DNA from: CAYOHP01 sp964403795 [NCBI: uncultured bacterium]
Lineage (GTDB): Bacteria > Muiribacteriota > UBA6191 > CAZXTJ01
Length of the DNA: 41,475 nucleotides
NCBI GenBank assembly: GCA_964403795.1
Contig: CAYOHP010000047.1
Span: 1-41,475, forward strand
Direction of reading: 5' to 3'
Within the stretch, counting starts at the first letter, position 1. Every line of letters starts with the position of its first letter. The position numbers were made by a program, and so were the translations under genes. A model generated the notes under the pieces. That model was not told the DNA's origin and ran no database searches. It saw only the letters and a program-made list of their open reading frames with translations. Shown here piece by piece: positions 16,664 through 25,708 of the stretch.

Positions 16664-19420
16664 ATGGGTGAGGAACGCGAAGAACCCACCGGCGTGATCG
16701 AGACGGCCTCGCTCCCGGCGGCGCTCCGGGAGCGGTTCGGGATCCGCCGCCTGCTGGGCTCCGGCGGCATGGGGAGCGTCTACCTGGGGGCCCTGCCGGG
16801 CACCGGGAAGCCCTGCGCCCTCAAGGTGATCCTGGGGAACCCCGACGGGAAAGCGGTCGCGCGTTTCCTCGGGGAGGCTCGACTCCTCTCCCGCAGCAAG
16901 CATCAGAATCTGGTCGAGGTCTACGACGCCGGCGTCCAGGACGGGTTGCCCTGGATCGCCATGGAGCTGCTCGAGGGCGGCGACCTGCGGGCCCTGCTCC
17001 CCGAGCCTCCCGGTTCCCCTCCCGACCTCCCTGCGGTCGAAGAGGTGGCGCGGGCGATCTCCGGTGCCCTGACCCAGCTGCACGCCGACGGCATCGTCCA
17101 TCGTGACGTGAAACCCGGCAACGCCATGCGCGACGGCGCGGGCAGGGTCGTGCTCATGGATCTCGGCCTGGCTCGGAGTCTCGACGCCACGCGATTGACC
17201 GCGACCGGCAGCGTGGTCGGCACCATCGCCTTCCTGGCTCCGGAGGTCCTGCTCGACGAGGAGCAGGGACCTCCCATGGACTGGTACGCGCTGGGCGTCA
17301 CGCTCTACCTCCTCCTCTCGGGGCGGCTCCCCTACCGGCCCGAAGAGGTGCTCTCGATGGCCGGGGGCGAACGCTGGCGTCAGGCCCTGCCCCTGGGGCG
17401 CGGCCTGGACGTGACGCCCTTGGGTCGCCTCACCTTCGCCCTCCTCGCCCGGGAGCCGGGAGCCCGACCGGCCTCGCTCCAGGACGTCGAGGCGGTCCTC
17501 GACGCCCGGGACGACGGATCCACCTTGACCTCGCTGCCACGGGTGCTGCCGGCGTCGAGTGCTTCGTGGTCCGGTGCGGTTCCGGTCCTGGACTCCGGCG
17601 CGACTTCCCGGGTCCGGCGGAACGCGGCGATGGTCCTGGCTGCGCTCCTCCTCCTCACGGCCGCAGCCAAGCGAGCCTGGCGCGCCGGGGAGGCCTCGCC
17701 CGGTCCTGTCGCCTCCGGCGGGGACGCGGATCCGGCTCCCGCCCGGTCCGAGGGTCCTCCCCCGGCACGCTCGGGGGACCGCGAGGCCGAGCCCGCGATC
17801 ACTGCCGCCGGCGACGGGAGCGAGCGCCTCGCGGGGCTGGTGCGCGACCTGGGCGTGGTCGAGGGGACCGAGCCCCGCCTCGCCCTGCTGGCGATCCTGG
17901 CCCGGCCTGGGGACAAGCTGGCGGCCAGGGCCGATGAGGCCCTCTCCCGGGTGCCCCAGACTCCGGAGGTGCGGTTCCTCCGCTTCGAGCACCTGCTGGC
18001 CCAGGGCGTCCACGAGAAGACCGATGCCGCGGCCCTGGGCGAGCGGACCCAGGGGGATCCGGTCGACTACTTCGACGTCCGGCTGCGGGCGGGAGTGCTG
18101 GCCCATCGCCTGATGCTCTCGGCGGTCGCCCAGGGACAGGGCCGGGGTCCCCTGCTGGAGGAGGTCCGTCGACTCGACGGCTGGCTGGCAGGGCGCGGGG
18201 ACCCGGAGATGATGCTGGCCCGCGCCGAGTTCTGGGAGCTGCTCTCGCGTCGGGTCCACCTGCGCCCGGAGGTGAATCTCCCCCTGGCGGAGTGGGCCGA
18301 CGAACTGCTCCGGGAGGTGATGCCCTGGTTCCCCGAGGCCTCACCCCTCCACCGGGTCTTCCTCCTCTTCTGCGCCAACCGGATCGCGGGTCGCACCGGC
18401 GATATCCATCGCTACCGGATCCAGAAGGCGCGCTACGAGGAGGAGGCCGTGGCAGCCCTGGCCGACGACGAGGTCCGGGCCGCATGGCTCTCCCAGCTCA
18501 GGGAGGACGGCGAGCGGGGCGTCGACCTCCCGGGAGGCCTGGTGGCCGACCGCTTCCTGAAGCCGGTGCTGCGTGCCGAATGGCTCCCTCTGCCCCCCGG
18601 GTTCCCCGGCTCGGGCCAGGTGGCGATACCGCTGGTTCCCGATCGACCGGGGCCACGCGCCCTCGAGCTGGCCGGCGATCCCAGGGCCGACGGCAAGGCC
18701 GCCTTCGACGATGCCGAACTCCGCCATCGTTCGGAGGCGATCCCCCTGACCGCTCCCCCGGCGTGGCTCCTCCGCCACCTCGATCCCGTCCGGCTGGTGG
18801 AGTCCGATCCCGTAGGTGCCCGCGTCCTCGACCTCGACGCTCTGCTGATGGCGAGGCTGGCGATCGAGCCCAAGCCCCCGGCCTGGCGTCTCCCGGTACT
18901 CCAGGCGGCCGACCGACGGCGACGCACCGCCCGCGGCTACCTCTACGAGGCCCGGCGCTGGTACTCGGGGGCACCGGCCCGCATGGTGCTGGAGAGGATC
19001 CGGGCCGAGATCCAGGTCGGGGACCCGGACGAAGGCCTCTCCCGGGCCTCGCTCCACATCCGGCAGTTCGCCGAGCTCTCGGGCCCATGGACCTGGGGCG
19101 AGACCGAGGCGATCGCCGCGATCTGGACGCTCCTGGCCGAGGAGTTCGATCCCGACGGGAGCTGCCCCGACTTCGCCCTGGAGGCGATCCGGCTCCTGGT
19201 GCGACTGCTGGAGGCGACCGCCTCCGGCGAGCCTACCCCCGGATCCGCGGCGCGGACCCGCTGGCTCCAGGATCTGGGGCGGTTGCGGGCCAGGCTCGGC
19301 CGCACTCCGTCCGGGCGCTGCCGGGGGCGCGGGCCGGAGCCGGGCCTGGCGATCCCGGAGCGGGTCTTCCCCCCACTCGGCGACCTCCTCGAGCACGCCG
19401 ACCGGCTGCTGGCGAAGTGA
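16664..19420 (+). CDS. Large membrane Ser/Thr kinase (DLG variant) with 570-residue helical tail
   Basis: A 918-residue protein. Kinase domain at about 25-290: GSGGMGSV loop, K54 in CALK, HRDVKPGN with D148, and DLG at 166-168 in place of DFG, as in the kinase at 720. GTIAFLAPE and DWYALGVTLY follow. One membrane segment lies at about 322-340 in an Ala/Leu-rich stretch. The C-terminal region of about 570 residues is mostly helical, rich in Arg, Glu and Leu, and contains no domain I recognise. If it lies outside the membrane it would be the sensor. An in-frame GTG at 16628 is less likely as the start. The gene faces a Sel1-repeat gene tail-to-tail (49 bases). Confidence 0.9.
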   Translation: MGEEREEPTGVIETASLPAALRERFGIRRLLGSGGMGSVYLGALPGTGKPCALKVILGNPDGKAVARFLGEARLLSRSKHQNLVEVYDAGVQDGLPWIAMELLEGGDLRALLPEPPGSPPDLPAVEEVARAISGALTQLHADGIVHRDVKPGNAMRDGAGRVVLMDLGLARSLDATRLTATGSVVGTIAFLAPEVLLDEEQGPPMDWYALGVTLYLLLSGRLPYRPEEVLSMAGGERWRQALPLGRGLDVTPLGRLTFALLAREPGARPASLQDVEAVLDARDDGSTLTSLPRVLPASSASWSGAVPVLDSGATSRVRRNAAMVLAALLLLTAAAKRAWRAGEASPGPVASGGDADPAPARSEGPPPARSGDREAEPAITAAGDGSERLAGLVRDLGVVEGTEPRLALLAILARPGDKLAARADEALSRVPQTPEVRFLRFEHLLAQGVHEKTDAAALGERTQGDPVDYFDVRLRAGVLAHRLMLSAVAQGQGRGPLLEEVRRLDGWLAGRGDPEMMLARAEFWELLSRRVHLRPEVNLPLAEWADELLREVMPWFPEASPLHRVFLLFCANRIAGRTGDIHRYRIQKARYEEEAVAALADDEVRAAWLSQLREDGERGVDLPGGLVADRFLKPVLRAEWLPLPPGFPGSGQVAIPLVPDRPGPRALELAGDPRADGKAAFDDAELRHRSEAIPLTAPPAWLLRHLDPVRLVESDPVGARVLDLDALLMARLAIEPKPPAWRLPVLQAADRRRRTARGYLYEARRWYSGAPARMVLERIRAEIQVGDPDEGLSRASLHIRQFAELSGPWTWGETEAIAAIWTLLAEEFDPDGSCPDFALEAIRLLVRLLEATASGEPTPGSAARTRWLQDLGRLRARLGRTPSGRCRGRGPEPGLAIPERVFPPLGDLLEHADRLLAK

Positions 19421-19469
19421 TCCTCGTGTCCGCCGGGGACAGGGCCTCGCGGGACCGGAGGACCGGTGG

Positions 19470-20312
19470 CTATGGCCCGAGCTTGGCGAGGGCCGTCTCG
19501 GCCAGCGGATAACCGCCCTTCCAGGCCTTCCGGTACCATTCCTTCGCCTTGGCGAGGTCCTTCGGGAACTTCAGCCCGAACTCGTGCCGGACGCCCATGC
19601 AGAACTGCTCCCAGACGACCCCCTTGTCGGCGTCGGCCACCGAACGGTCCAGGTACTCCTGGGAGATCGAGTCCGTGAGCATCCGGATCCGCTCCTGGGT
19701 GTCGCGCAGGGACTCCTCGAGACTGGGGTCGACCTTGGGGGTGTCCGGGTCCGGCGGCGCCAGGCCCGAGGCGGGATTGGCCTTGGGGGGAGGCCGGGTC
19801 GGAGCCCCCTCGGGCCCCTTCGCGGAACCGGTCCCGGCCCTGGCCGGAGGCTTCCCACCCGCCGCCTCGCCGGCTCCCGTGGCGGGCTGTGCATCGAGAC
19901 TGGCGAGCAGGGCCTTGGCCTTCTCGTGTCCCTTGGCGGACGCCCGACCCAGCAGTTCCCGGGCCTTGGCCGGGTCCTTGGCCGCGCCGGCCCCCTTCAA
20001 GTGCATGCGGGCGAGGTGGAAGGCGGCATCGGGATGGCCCTGGGCGGCGGCCCGGCCGAACCACTCGGCGGCCTTCTCCTTGGACGCCGTCACCCCCTGG
20101 CCCTTCAGGTACAGGACCCCCAGCACATAGGCGGCCTTGGCCTCGCCCGCCTTGGCCGCCCTCCCGATCAGGGTGAAGGCTTTGCCCGCGTCCTTGGGCT
20201 CGCCCTTTCCCTTGAGGGCCCGGAGGCCGGCATCGAGGTCGGCGGAGGCCGGCAGCCCGGGGACGACCAGGCCGAGGGTCGCCAGGCTCGCGGCCAAGAG
20301 GCTCGTCCGCAT
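19470..20312 (-). CDS. Exported Sel1-repeat protein
   Basis: A 280-residue protein with a signal peptide (cleavage near PASA at about residue 24). Two good Sel1 repeats follow: AAYVLGVLYLKGQGV..EKAAEWFGRAAAQGH and AAFHLARMHLKGAG..AKARELLGRASAKGH. Then come a Pro/Ala-rich linker and a C-terminal block with another Sel1-like helix pair (HEFGLKFPKDLAKAKEWYRKA). The same HEFG-containing block recurs in the larger Sel1 protein at 31771. Sel1 arrays are alpha-alpha solenoids that bind partner proteins. The gene is convergent with a membrane kinase, as is the other Sel1 gene here, hinting at a functional pair. It probably acts in the envelope. Confidence 0.85.
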   Translation of the reverse strand: MRTSLLAASLATLGLVVPGLPASADLDAGLRALKGKGEPKDAGKAFTLIGRAAKAGEAKAAYVLGVLYLKGQGVTASKEKAAEWFGRAAAQGHPDAAFHLARMHLKGAGAAKDPAKARELLGRASAKGHEKAKALLASLDAQPATGAGEAAGGKPPARAGTGSAKGPEGAPTRPPPKANPASGLAPPDPDTPKVDPSLEESLRDTQERIRMLTDSISQEYLDRSVADADKGVVWEQFCMGVRHEFGLKFPKDLAKAKEWYRKAWKGGYPLAETALAKLGP

Positions 20313-20345
20313 GGGGTCGGGCTCCTTCCGATCGGGCTCATCCCG

Positions 20346-20351
20346 AGTGTA
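20346..20351 (-). promoter_or_regulatory. -10-like box TACACT for the Sel1 gene
   Basis: TACACT on the minus strand lies 33 bases before the ATG at 20312; AAGGAG sits nearer the start. It is divergent from a TACCGT box at 20378-20383. Confidence 0.45.
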
Positions 20352-20377
20352 GCCCGCCTCCGCCGCGACCGACGCGG

Positions 20378-20383
20378 TACCGT
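20378..20383 (+). promoter_or_regulatory. -10-like box TACCGT for the molybdenum hydroxylase operon
   Basis: TACCGT stands 21 bases before ATG 20405. GGGAGG precedes the start. No -35 match is convincing. Confidence 0.4.
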
Positions 20384-20404
20384 GACCTCACCCGGGAGGT
20401 GGCG

Positions 20405-20866
20405 ATGGCCGTCCGTCTGCAGGTGAACGGGAAGCGTCGCGAGGTGACGGTGGACCCGGGGACTCCCCTCCTGTGGGTGCTCCGCGACTCCCTCGGACTG
20501 GTCGGGACCAAGTTCGGCTGCGGGGTCGGGCAATGCGGGGCCTGCACCGTTCACGTGGGTGGCGAACCGGTCCGCAGCTGCTCGCTGTCGGTCGGTGCGG
20601 TGGGTGCCCGCGAGGTCGTCACCATCGAGGGCGTCGGGGGGCCCGAGGCCCACGCCCTCTTCGATTGCTGGGAGGAACTGGACGTCCCCCAGTGCGGCTA
20701 TTGCCAGCCCGGCCAGGTGATGACCGCCACCGCCCTGCTCCGGACGGTCCCCAAGCCGAGCGACCAGGAGATCGAGGCGGCGATGGTCGGGAACCTCTGC
20801 CGTTGCGCCACCTACCTGCGGATCAAGGCCGCGATCCGGGAAGCCTCCCGCCGGATGGAGGTCTGA
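20405..20866 (+). CDS. 2Fe-2S subunit of an aldehyde/isoquinoline-type molybdenum hydroxylase
   Basis: A 153-residue small subunit carrying two [2Fe-2S] clusters that pass electrons from the molybdenum centre. The plant-ferredoxin-type cluster is bound by the CGVGQCGAC motif (about 41-49) plus a later Cys. The second cluster is bound by QCGYCQPGQ (about 98-106) and CRCATY (about 132-137). The length is typical for the IorA/CoxS family. ATG 20405 is used; an upstream GTG (20399) would add two residues. The next gene starts one base after the stop, so translation is tightly linked. It probably works in the periplasm with a Tat-exported large subunit, because no FAD subunit is encoded nearby. 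Confidence 0.93.
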   Translation: MAVRLQVNGKRREVTVDPGTPLLWVLRDSLGLVGTKFGCGVGQCGACTVHVGGEPVRSCSLSVGAVGAREVVTIEGVGGPEAHALFDCWEELDVPQCGYCQPGQVMTATALLRTVPKPSDQEIEAAMVGNLCRCATYLRIKAAIREASRRMEV

Positions 20867-20867
20867 C

Positions 20868-23033
20868 ATGGACTCGACCGATACCCATGGACTCTCGCGT
20901 CGGTCCTTCCTGGCGGCGACCGGTTCGACCGGGCTCGGACTCCTCCTCGGATTCTCCCTCCCCGATCCGACCCGGGCGGCCGCTCGGAAGCCCGCCGAGG
21001 ACTTCGTCCCCAACGCCTTCCTGAGGATCGCACCGGACGACACCGTGACGGTGATCGCCAAGCACCTGGAAATGGGGCAGGGGTGCTTCACCGGCCTCGC
21101 CACGGTGGTCTGCGAGGAGCTGGGGGCGTCCTGGGCGCAGGTCCGGGTGGAGGCGGCTCCCGCCGACGTCTCCCGTTACGCCAACCTGGCCTGGGGGATC
21201 CAGGGCACGGGAGGCAGCAGCGCGCTCGCCAACTCGTGGGACCAGCTCCGCAAGGCCGGGGCGACCGCCCGGGCCGCCCTGGTCGGTGCCGCCGCCGAAC
21301 TCTGGAAGGTCCCCGTCGGCCGGATCTCGGTGGCGGGAGGAGTCGTCCGCCATGCCGACAGCGGCCGGTCGGTCCGCTTCGGGGAACTGGCGGAACGGGC
21401 CGCCGCCCGGCCGGTGCCCGCGGATGCGCCGCTCAAGGATCCCCAGGAGTTCCACCTCATCGGTCGACGCGCCCCTCGCGTCGACTCCCGTTCCAAGGCC
21501 CGCGGCGAGGCCCGTTTCGGCTTCGACCACGACCTGCCCGGGACCCTGACCGCGGTCCTGGCCCGCCCTCCGCGCTTCGGGGCCACCCTGAAGTCCTTCG
21601 ACGCCTCGGCTGCCAAGGCGGTTCCCGGCGTGGTCGAGGTCCACGCCACGCCCCGGGGCGTGGCCGTCCTGGCGGAGGGCTTCTGGCCGGCCAGGCTGGG
21701 TCGGGACCGTCTCCGGATCGAATGGGACCATGCCGGGTCCGAGACGCGGGGCACCGAAGCGATCCGCTCCGAGTACCGGGAGCACCTGGCGAAGCCGGGC
21801 CTCCCGGCCAGGGTCCAGGGCGACGCAGGCAAGGCCCTGGCACGAGCCAAGGTCGTGCTGGAGGCGGAGTACGAGCTCCCGTACCTGGCCCACGCTCCCA
21901 TGGAGCCGCTCTCCGCGGTGATCCGGATCGGCAAGGACGGGGTCGACTACTGGGCCGGGTGCCAGCTCCAGACCATCGACCAGCAGACGGTCGCGGCCGT
22001 CCTGGGGATCGGTCCCGAGAAGGTCCGGATCCATACCCTGTTCGCGGGCGGGAGCTTCGGCCGTCGCGCTACCCCGGACGGGGAGCTCGCCGGAGAGGTC
22101 GCGGCTCTTGCCAAGGCGGTGGGCGGGACGCGGCCGATCAAGGTGGTCTGGACCCGGGAGGACGACCTGGCCGGAGGTCGCTACCGGCCGCTCACCGTCC
22201 ATCGGCTCCGGGTGGGGATCGACTCCAAGGGGGGCATCTCGGGATGGACCCACGGGCTGGCCAGCCAGTCGGTGCTCGCCGGCACCCCGTTCGCGGGGAT
22301 GATCAAGGACGGGATCGACTACACCTCGGTCGAGGGAGCCAGCGACGTCCCCTACCGGGTGGCGGATCAGCGTGTGGAACTCCACCCCATGGAAACGGGA
22401 GTTCCCGTCCTCTGGTGGCGATCGGTGGGACACTCGTCGAACGCCTTCGTGATCGAGACCATGCTCGACGAGGTGGCCACCGCCGCCCACGTCGATCCCG
22501 TGGAACTGCGGCTCTCGCTCCTGCCTCCGGATGCCCGGGAGCGCGCGGTGCTCCGCCTGGCGGCCGAGCGGGCCGGATGGGGGCGCCAGCTCCCGCCCGG
22601 GCGGGCCCGGGGGATCGCAGTCCACAAGTCGTTCGGGAGCTATGTCGCCCAGGTTGCCGAAGTGTCCGTGGGCGAGGATGGCCTGCCCCGGGTCCACCGG
22701 GTGGTGTGCGCGGTGGACTGCGGCATCGCGGTGAACCCCGACAACATCGAGGCCCAGATGCAGAGCGGGATCGGGTTCGGGCTCGGTGCAGCCCTCCTGG
22801 GCGAGATCGAACTCGAGAAGGGCCGTCCCGTGGCCCGCAACTTCCAGGACTACCGTCAGCTCCGGATCGATCGCATGCCGGAGGTGGAGGTTCACATCGT
22901 GCCGTCGACGTTCCCTCCCACAGGGGTCGGCGAACCGGGGGTCCCGCCGATCGCCCCGGCCGTCGCCAACGCCTGGTTCCAGCTCACGGGGCGCCGGGTA
23001 CGACGGCTCCCCTTCTCCCGAGGGGCGGTCTGA
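20868..23033 (+). CDS. Molybdopterin-binding large subunit, Tat-exported (IorB-like)
   Basis: A 721-residue catalytic subunit of the xanthine oxidase family that would bind molybdopterin cytosine dinucleotide and hydroxylate an N-heteroaromatic or aldehyde substrate. The N-terminus has a Tat motif, [11 protein letters not shown], followed by a hydrophobic stretch. Family blocks include GGSFGRR near 395, [14 protein letters not shown] near 520, and [12 protein letters not shown] near the end with the conserved glutamate of the active site. This single-polypeptide form with no FAD subunit is typical of isoquinoline 1-oxidoreductase-type enzymes. The true substrate cannot be inferred. It is the middle gene of a three-gene operon. 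Confidence 0.92.
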   Translation: MDSTDTHGLSRRSFLAATGSTGLGLLLGFSLPDPTRAAARKPAEDFVPNAFLRIAPDDTVTVIAKHLEMGQGCFTGLATVVCEELGASWAQVRVEAAPADVSRYANLAWGIQGTGGSSALANSWDQLRKAGATARAALVGAAAELWKVPVGRISVAGGVVRHADSGRSVRFGELAERAAARPVPADAPLKDPQEFHLIGRRAPRVDSRSKARGEARFGFDHDLPGTLTAVLARPPRFGATLKSFDASAAKAVPGVVEVHATPRGVAVLAEGFWPARLGRDRLRIEWDHAGSETRGTEAIRSEYREHLAKPGLPARVQGDAGKALARAKVVLEAEYELPYLAHAPMEPLSAVIRIGKDGVDYWAGCQLQTIDQQTVAAVLGIGPEKVRIHTLFAGGSFGRRATPDGELAGEVAALAKAVGGTRPIKVVWTREDDLAGGRYRPLTVHRLRVGIDSKGGISGWTHGLASQSVLAGTPFAGMIKDGIDYTSVEGASDVPYRVADQRVELHPMETGVPVLWWRSVGHSSNAFVIETMLDEVATAAHVDPVELRLSLLPPDARERAVLRLAAERAGWGRQLPPGRARGIAVHKSFGSYVAQVAEVSVGEDGLPRVHRVVCAVDCGIAVNPDNIEAQMQSGIGFGLGAALLGEIELEKGRPVARNFQDYRQLRIDRMPEVEVHIVPSTFPPTGVGEPGVPPIAPAVANAWFQLTGRRVRRLPFSRGAV

Positions 23034-23035
23034 AC

Positions 23036-23671
23036 ATGGAGGCAACCCTTCCGTCGGTACTCCGCATCGGCTTCCGGGTCGGATCGGCTCTCGCTCTCCT
23101 CCTCTCGGCCGCCGCGGCCGTGGACGCGGCCGGGAAGGCCCGAACCGAGGGACTGGCGACGCCTGCCGACTTCCGCAAGCTCCCGGCCGGCCGCACCCGG
23201 TCGGTGGCGATCTTCGAGGAGATGGCCAAGGTGCTGACCCACCCCCGCTGCGTGAACTGCCATCCCTCGGGCATCCGTCCCCTGCAAGGCGAGGAGGGGA
23301 GGCCGCACGAACCCACCGTGGTACGGGGTCGGGACGGACTCGGGATGGTGGGCATGCGATGCAGCACCTGCCATGGAGCAGGCAACGACCTGGCCTCGGG
23401 AATCCCCGGGGAGCCCCACTGGAAGCTCGCCCCGGCATCCATGGCCTGGGCCGGTCGCACCGTGGGGGCGATCTGTCGCCAGATCACGGATCCTGCCCGC
23501 AACGGTGGGCGCTCGAAGCAGGAGATCGCCGAGCACCTGGCGAAGGATCCCCTGGTGGCCTGGGCCTGGAGCCCTGGCGGGAGCCGCTCCGCCCCGCCCG
23601 GATCCCAGGTGCTCCTCGGGAACCTCGCCCGGGCCTGGGTCGAGCACGGCGGGCACTGCCCGGGAGACTGA
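23036..23671 (+). CDS. Di-haem c-type cytochrome partner of the molybdenum hydroxylase
   Basis: A 211-residue exported protein with a signal peptide (about 1-32) and two CxxCH haem sites: CVNCH near residue 80 and CSTCH near 110. Conserved Trp/Pro stretches around the second half (MAWAGRTVGAICRQITDPARNGG) match the cytochrome-like isoquinoline 1-oxidoreductase-associated proteins I know from family descriptions. It starts two bases after the stop of the large subunit. It would accept electrons from the 2Fe-2S subunit and pass them to the respiratory chain. No other haem gene is nearby. Confidence 0.87.
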   Translation: MEATLPSVLRIGFRVGSALALLLSAAAAVDAAGKARTEGLATPADFRKLPAGRTRSVAIFEEMAKVLTHPRCVNCHPSGIRPLQGEEGRPHEPTVVRGRDGLGMVGMRCSTCHGAGNDLASGIPGEPHWKLAPASMAWAGRTVGAICRQITDPARNGGRSKQEIAEHLAKDPLVAWAWSPGGSRSAPPGSQVLLGNLARAWVEHGGHCPGD

Positions 23672-23737
23672 CACCCTCATCGTCCATCGGGTTTCGCGGA
23701 ACCCGGGCCTGCGTGGGACACTCCCATGGGAGACCCC

Positions 23738-25669
23738 ATGGAGCGAGCCGCACCCCTGCCTCCGGGATCCAGGATCGGCAGGTTCCGGCTGCTCCGCTTC
23801 CTGGGGAGAGGCGGCTTCGGCGAGGTGTTCGAAGCCGAGGACGCGACCTCGGGGGTCCGGGTCGCTCTCAAGGTCCTGGCCCAGACGGCCAGCCAGGCCT
23901 CGAAGCGCAGGATCGAGCGGGAAGCCGCGGCCCTGGCCCTCCTGGACCATCCCGCCATCCCCTCCTGCGTGTTCTCGGGCGAGACCCAGGGGAGGCCCTT
24001 CCTGGCGCTCGGTTTCGTCCCGGGCGAGAGCCTGAGGGCTCGCCTGGGCCGGGGACGGCTGACCGCGACCGAGGCTGCCCGGATCGGGATCGGTCTCGCC
24101 GAGGCGCTCTCGCACTGCCATGAGCGGGGCATCGCCCACGGGGACGTGAAGCCCGAGAACCTCCTCGTGGATCCGGCCGGGCGCCTCTACCTCCTCGATT
24201 TCGGGACCTCCGAGGGGATGGGGCTCCCTCCCCGCGAGGAGCGCTCCGGGACACCGCGGGCCATGGCGCCCGAGCAGCTGGCGGGCGAGCCCCCGACCCC
24301 CGGGAGCGATCGCTACCAGCTCGGGCTCTGTCTCTACGAGTGCCTGGTGGGGAGACCCGCCTTCCCCCCGCGACCCACGCCCGAGGCTGCGATCGAGGAC
24401 CGGCAGCGGATTCCCGTCCTCCCCGAGGACCTCCCGATCGGTCTCCGGTCCCTGCTCGCCGAACTCCTCTCGGTCGATCCCTCGGAGCGGACCGGGCTCG
24501 AGACGGCGCGCCGGGTCCTGGAGGATTCCCTGGGCGAGGTCGACGAGGCCGGAACCCTCCCGGTGCCGGTCGAGGGTCCGGCGGTCCCGGAGGCCTTCCA
24601 TGCGAACCGGTCCGACCCTTCGCTCCCGGTCGCGGCGCCCGAGACCCGTCCTGCGATGGTCCCGTGGCACGAGTCGGGCGCGGCCTGGTGCCTGGGGACC
24701 GGGGCCTCGTTGGCGATCCTGGCAGCCGGGCTGCCCGCCTCGGTGGCCCTGGGGATCCCGCTCGGGCTGCTGACCTTCCTGGTGGTCGACGCCCGGTCGC
24801 GCCGGGTCCTCTCGGCCCGCCTCCGCCCGCTCTTCCTGGCCGGAAGCTGGGGGGGCCTGGCACCGCTGGCCGCCTCCCTGGTCGGGACCGGCTGGGGACT
24901 CTCGACCATGATCCCGGTCGGGGTGGGCAACGGGCCCCTCTCGGGGCTCGCCTACATCGTCAGCGGCCTGGTGCTGGTGCCCCTGGTGGTCGGCGGCCTC
25001 TTCCGCATGCTGACCGATGCCCGACCCCAGGCGGCCTTCGAGCCCGAGGTCCTACCCTCGGCGCTGGCCGAGGTGTTCGCCCCCGGGCTCGGCCACCTCC
25101 GCCACGGCGAGGAGACCGGGGCGCTGTCGGTGGCCGTGGTCGTCGCCGCCTCGCTCGCCCTGCTCGGCGGTCCGCCGGGCCTCCTCCTCTCGGGAACCCT
25201 GGTGGTGATCTCGGCCATGATGGTCGTGGCCCGCGGCTATGTGCGCCTGCGCGAGCGCGAGGCGGAAGAGGCCCGGTTGCTCCTCGACCTGGAGGACGCC
25301 AGTCCCGAGAAGGTCCGCTGCCAGGCCGGCATGGCTTTGCTGACGGCCCGCCTGGTGGAGGCGCATCGCCAGGAGCGGTGGGTCCCCGAGGTCCCCCGCC
25401 GGGGCGCGGCCCGGCTGCGCGGGGATCCGGTGCCGGCGCTGGTGGCAGGACTCCCCGAGGTGGCCCCTTGCTACAAGGAGGGCCGCATCAAGATCCTGAG
25501 GGCCGGATCGGGATTGCACCTCTACTGCGAGCGCCACGACCTCTGTCCCTCGCCGCTGCCGCGGGAGGTGGACCGCAGCGCCCCGACCCGGGATCGGGTG
25601 GCGGAGCTCGATGGGGGCTCCGAGCCGGTTCCCACCGTGGCGATCCCGGCCACCACCTCGCCGATTTGA
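23738..25669 (+). CDS. Ser/Thr kinase (HGD, non-RD type) with polytopic membrane tail
   Basis: A 643-residue protein counted from ATG 23738. GGGAG at 23728-23732 supports this start over the ATG at 23726. Kinase domain: GRGGFGEV loop, K45 in VALK, and a catalytic loop reading AHGDVKPEN, where the usual Arg of HRD is Gly (H134-G135-D136); DFG at 154-156. Non-RD kinases are often not activated through loop phosphorylation. From about 310 to 500 there are five or six hydrophobic segments. A cytoplasmic-looking C-terminal part (about 505-640) follows, with a CYKEGRIKILRAGSGLHLYCERHDLC block containing three Cys. I do not recognise the membrane domain. Confidence 0.85.
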   Translation: MERAAPLPPGSRIGRFRLLRFLGRGGFGEVFEAEDATSGVRVALKVLAQTASQASKRRIEREAAALALLDHPAIPSCVFSGETQGRPFLALGFVPGESLRARLGRGRLTATEAARIGIGLAEALSHCHERGIAHGDVKPENLLVDPAGRLYLLDFGTSEGMGLPPREERSGTPRAMAPEQLAGEPPTPGSDRYQLGLCLYECLVGRPAFPPRPTPEAAIEDRQRIPVLPEDLPIGLRSLLAELLSVDPSERTGLETARRVLEDSLGEVDEAGTLPVPVEGPAVPEAFHANRSDPSLPVAAPETRPAMVPWHESGAAWCLGTGASLAILAAGLPASVALGIPLGLLTFLVVDARSRRVLSARLRPLFLAGSWGGLAPLAASLVGTGWGLSTMIPVGVGNGPLSGLAYIVSGLVLVPLVVGGLFRMLTDARPQAAFEPEVLPSALAEVFAPGLGHLRHGEETGALSVAVVVAASLALLGGPPGLLLSGTLVVISAMMVVARGYVRLREREAEEARLLLDLEDASPEKVRCQAGMALLTARLVEAHRQERWVPEVPRRGAARLRGDPVPALVAGLPEVAPCYKEGRIKILRAGSGLHLYCERHDLCPSPLPREVDRSAPTRDRVAELDGGSEPVPTVAIPATTSPI

Positions 25670-25708
25670 GAACTGGGGAACGCCGCGAGGTCGTAGGGGT
25701 GGTCCGGA

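Noticed and set aside
12565-16770. A single open frame of about 1400 codons on the minus strand running through the acylase, permease and LysR regions
   Set aside because: G+C-rich DNA has few stops in wrong frames. Only the acylase part (to 14742) has family motifs; the rest is Arg/Pro/Gly-rich shadow sequence over two other well-supported genes.
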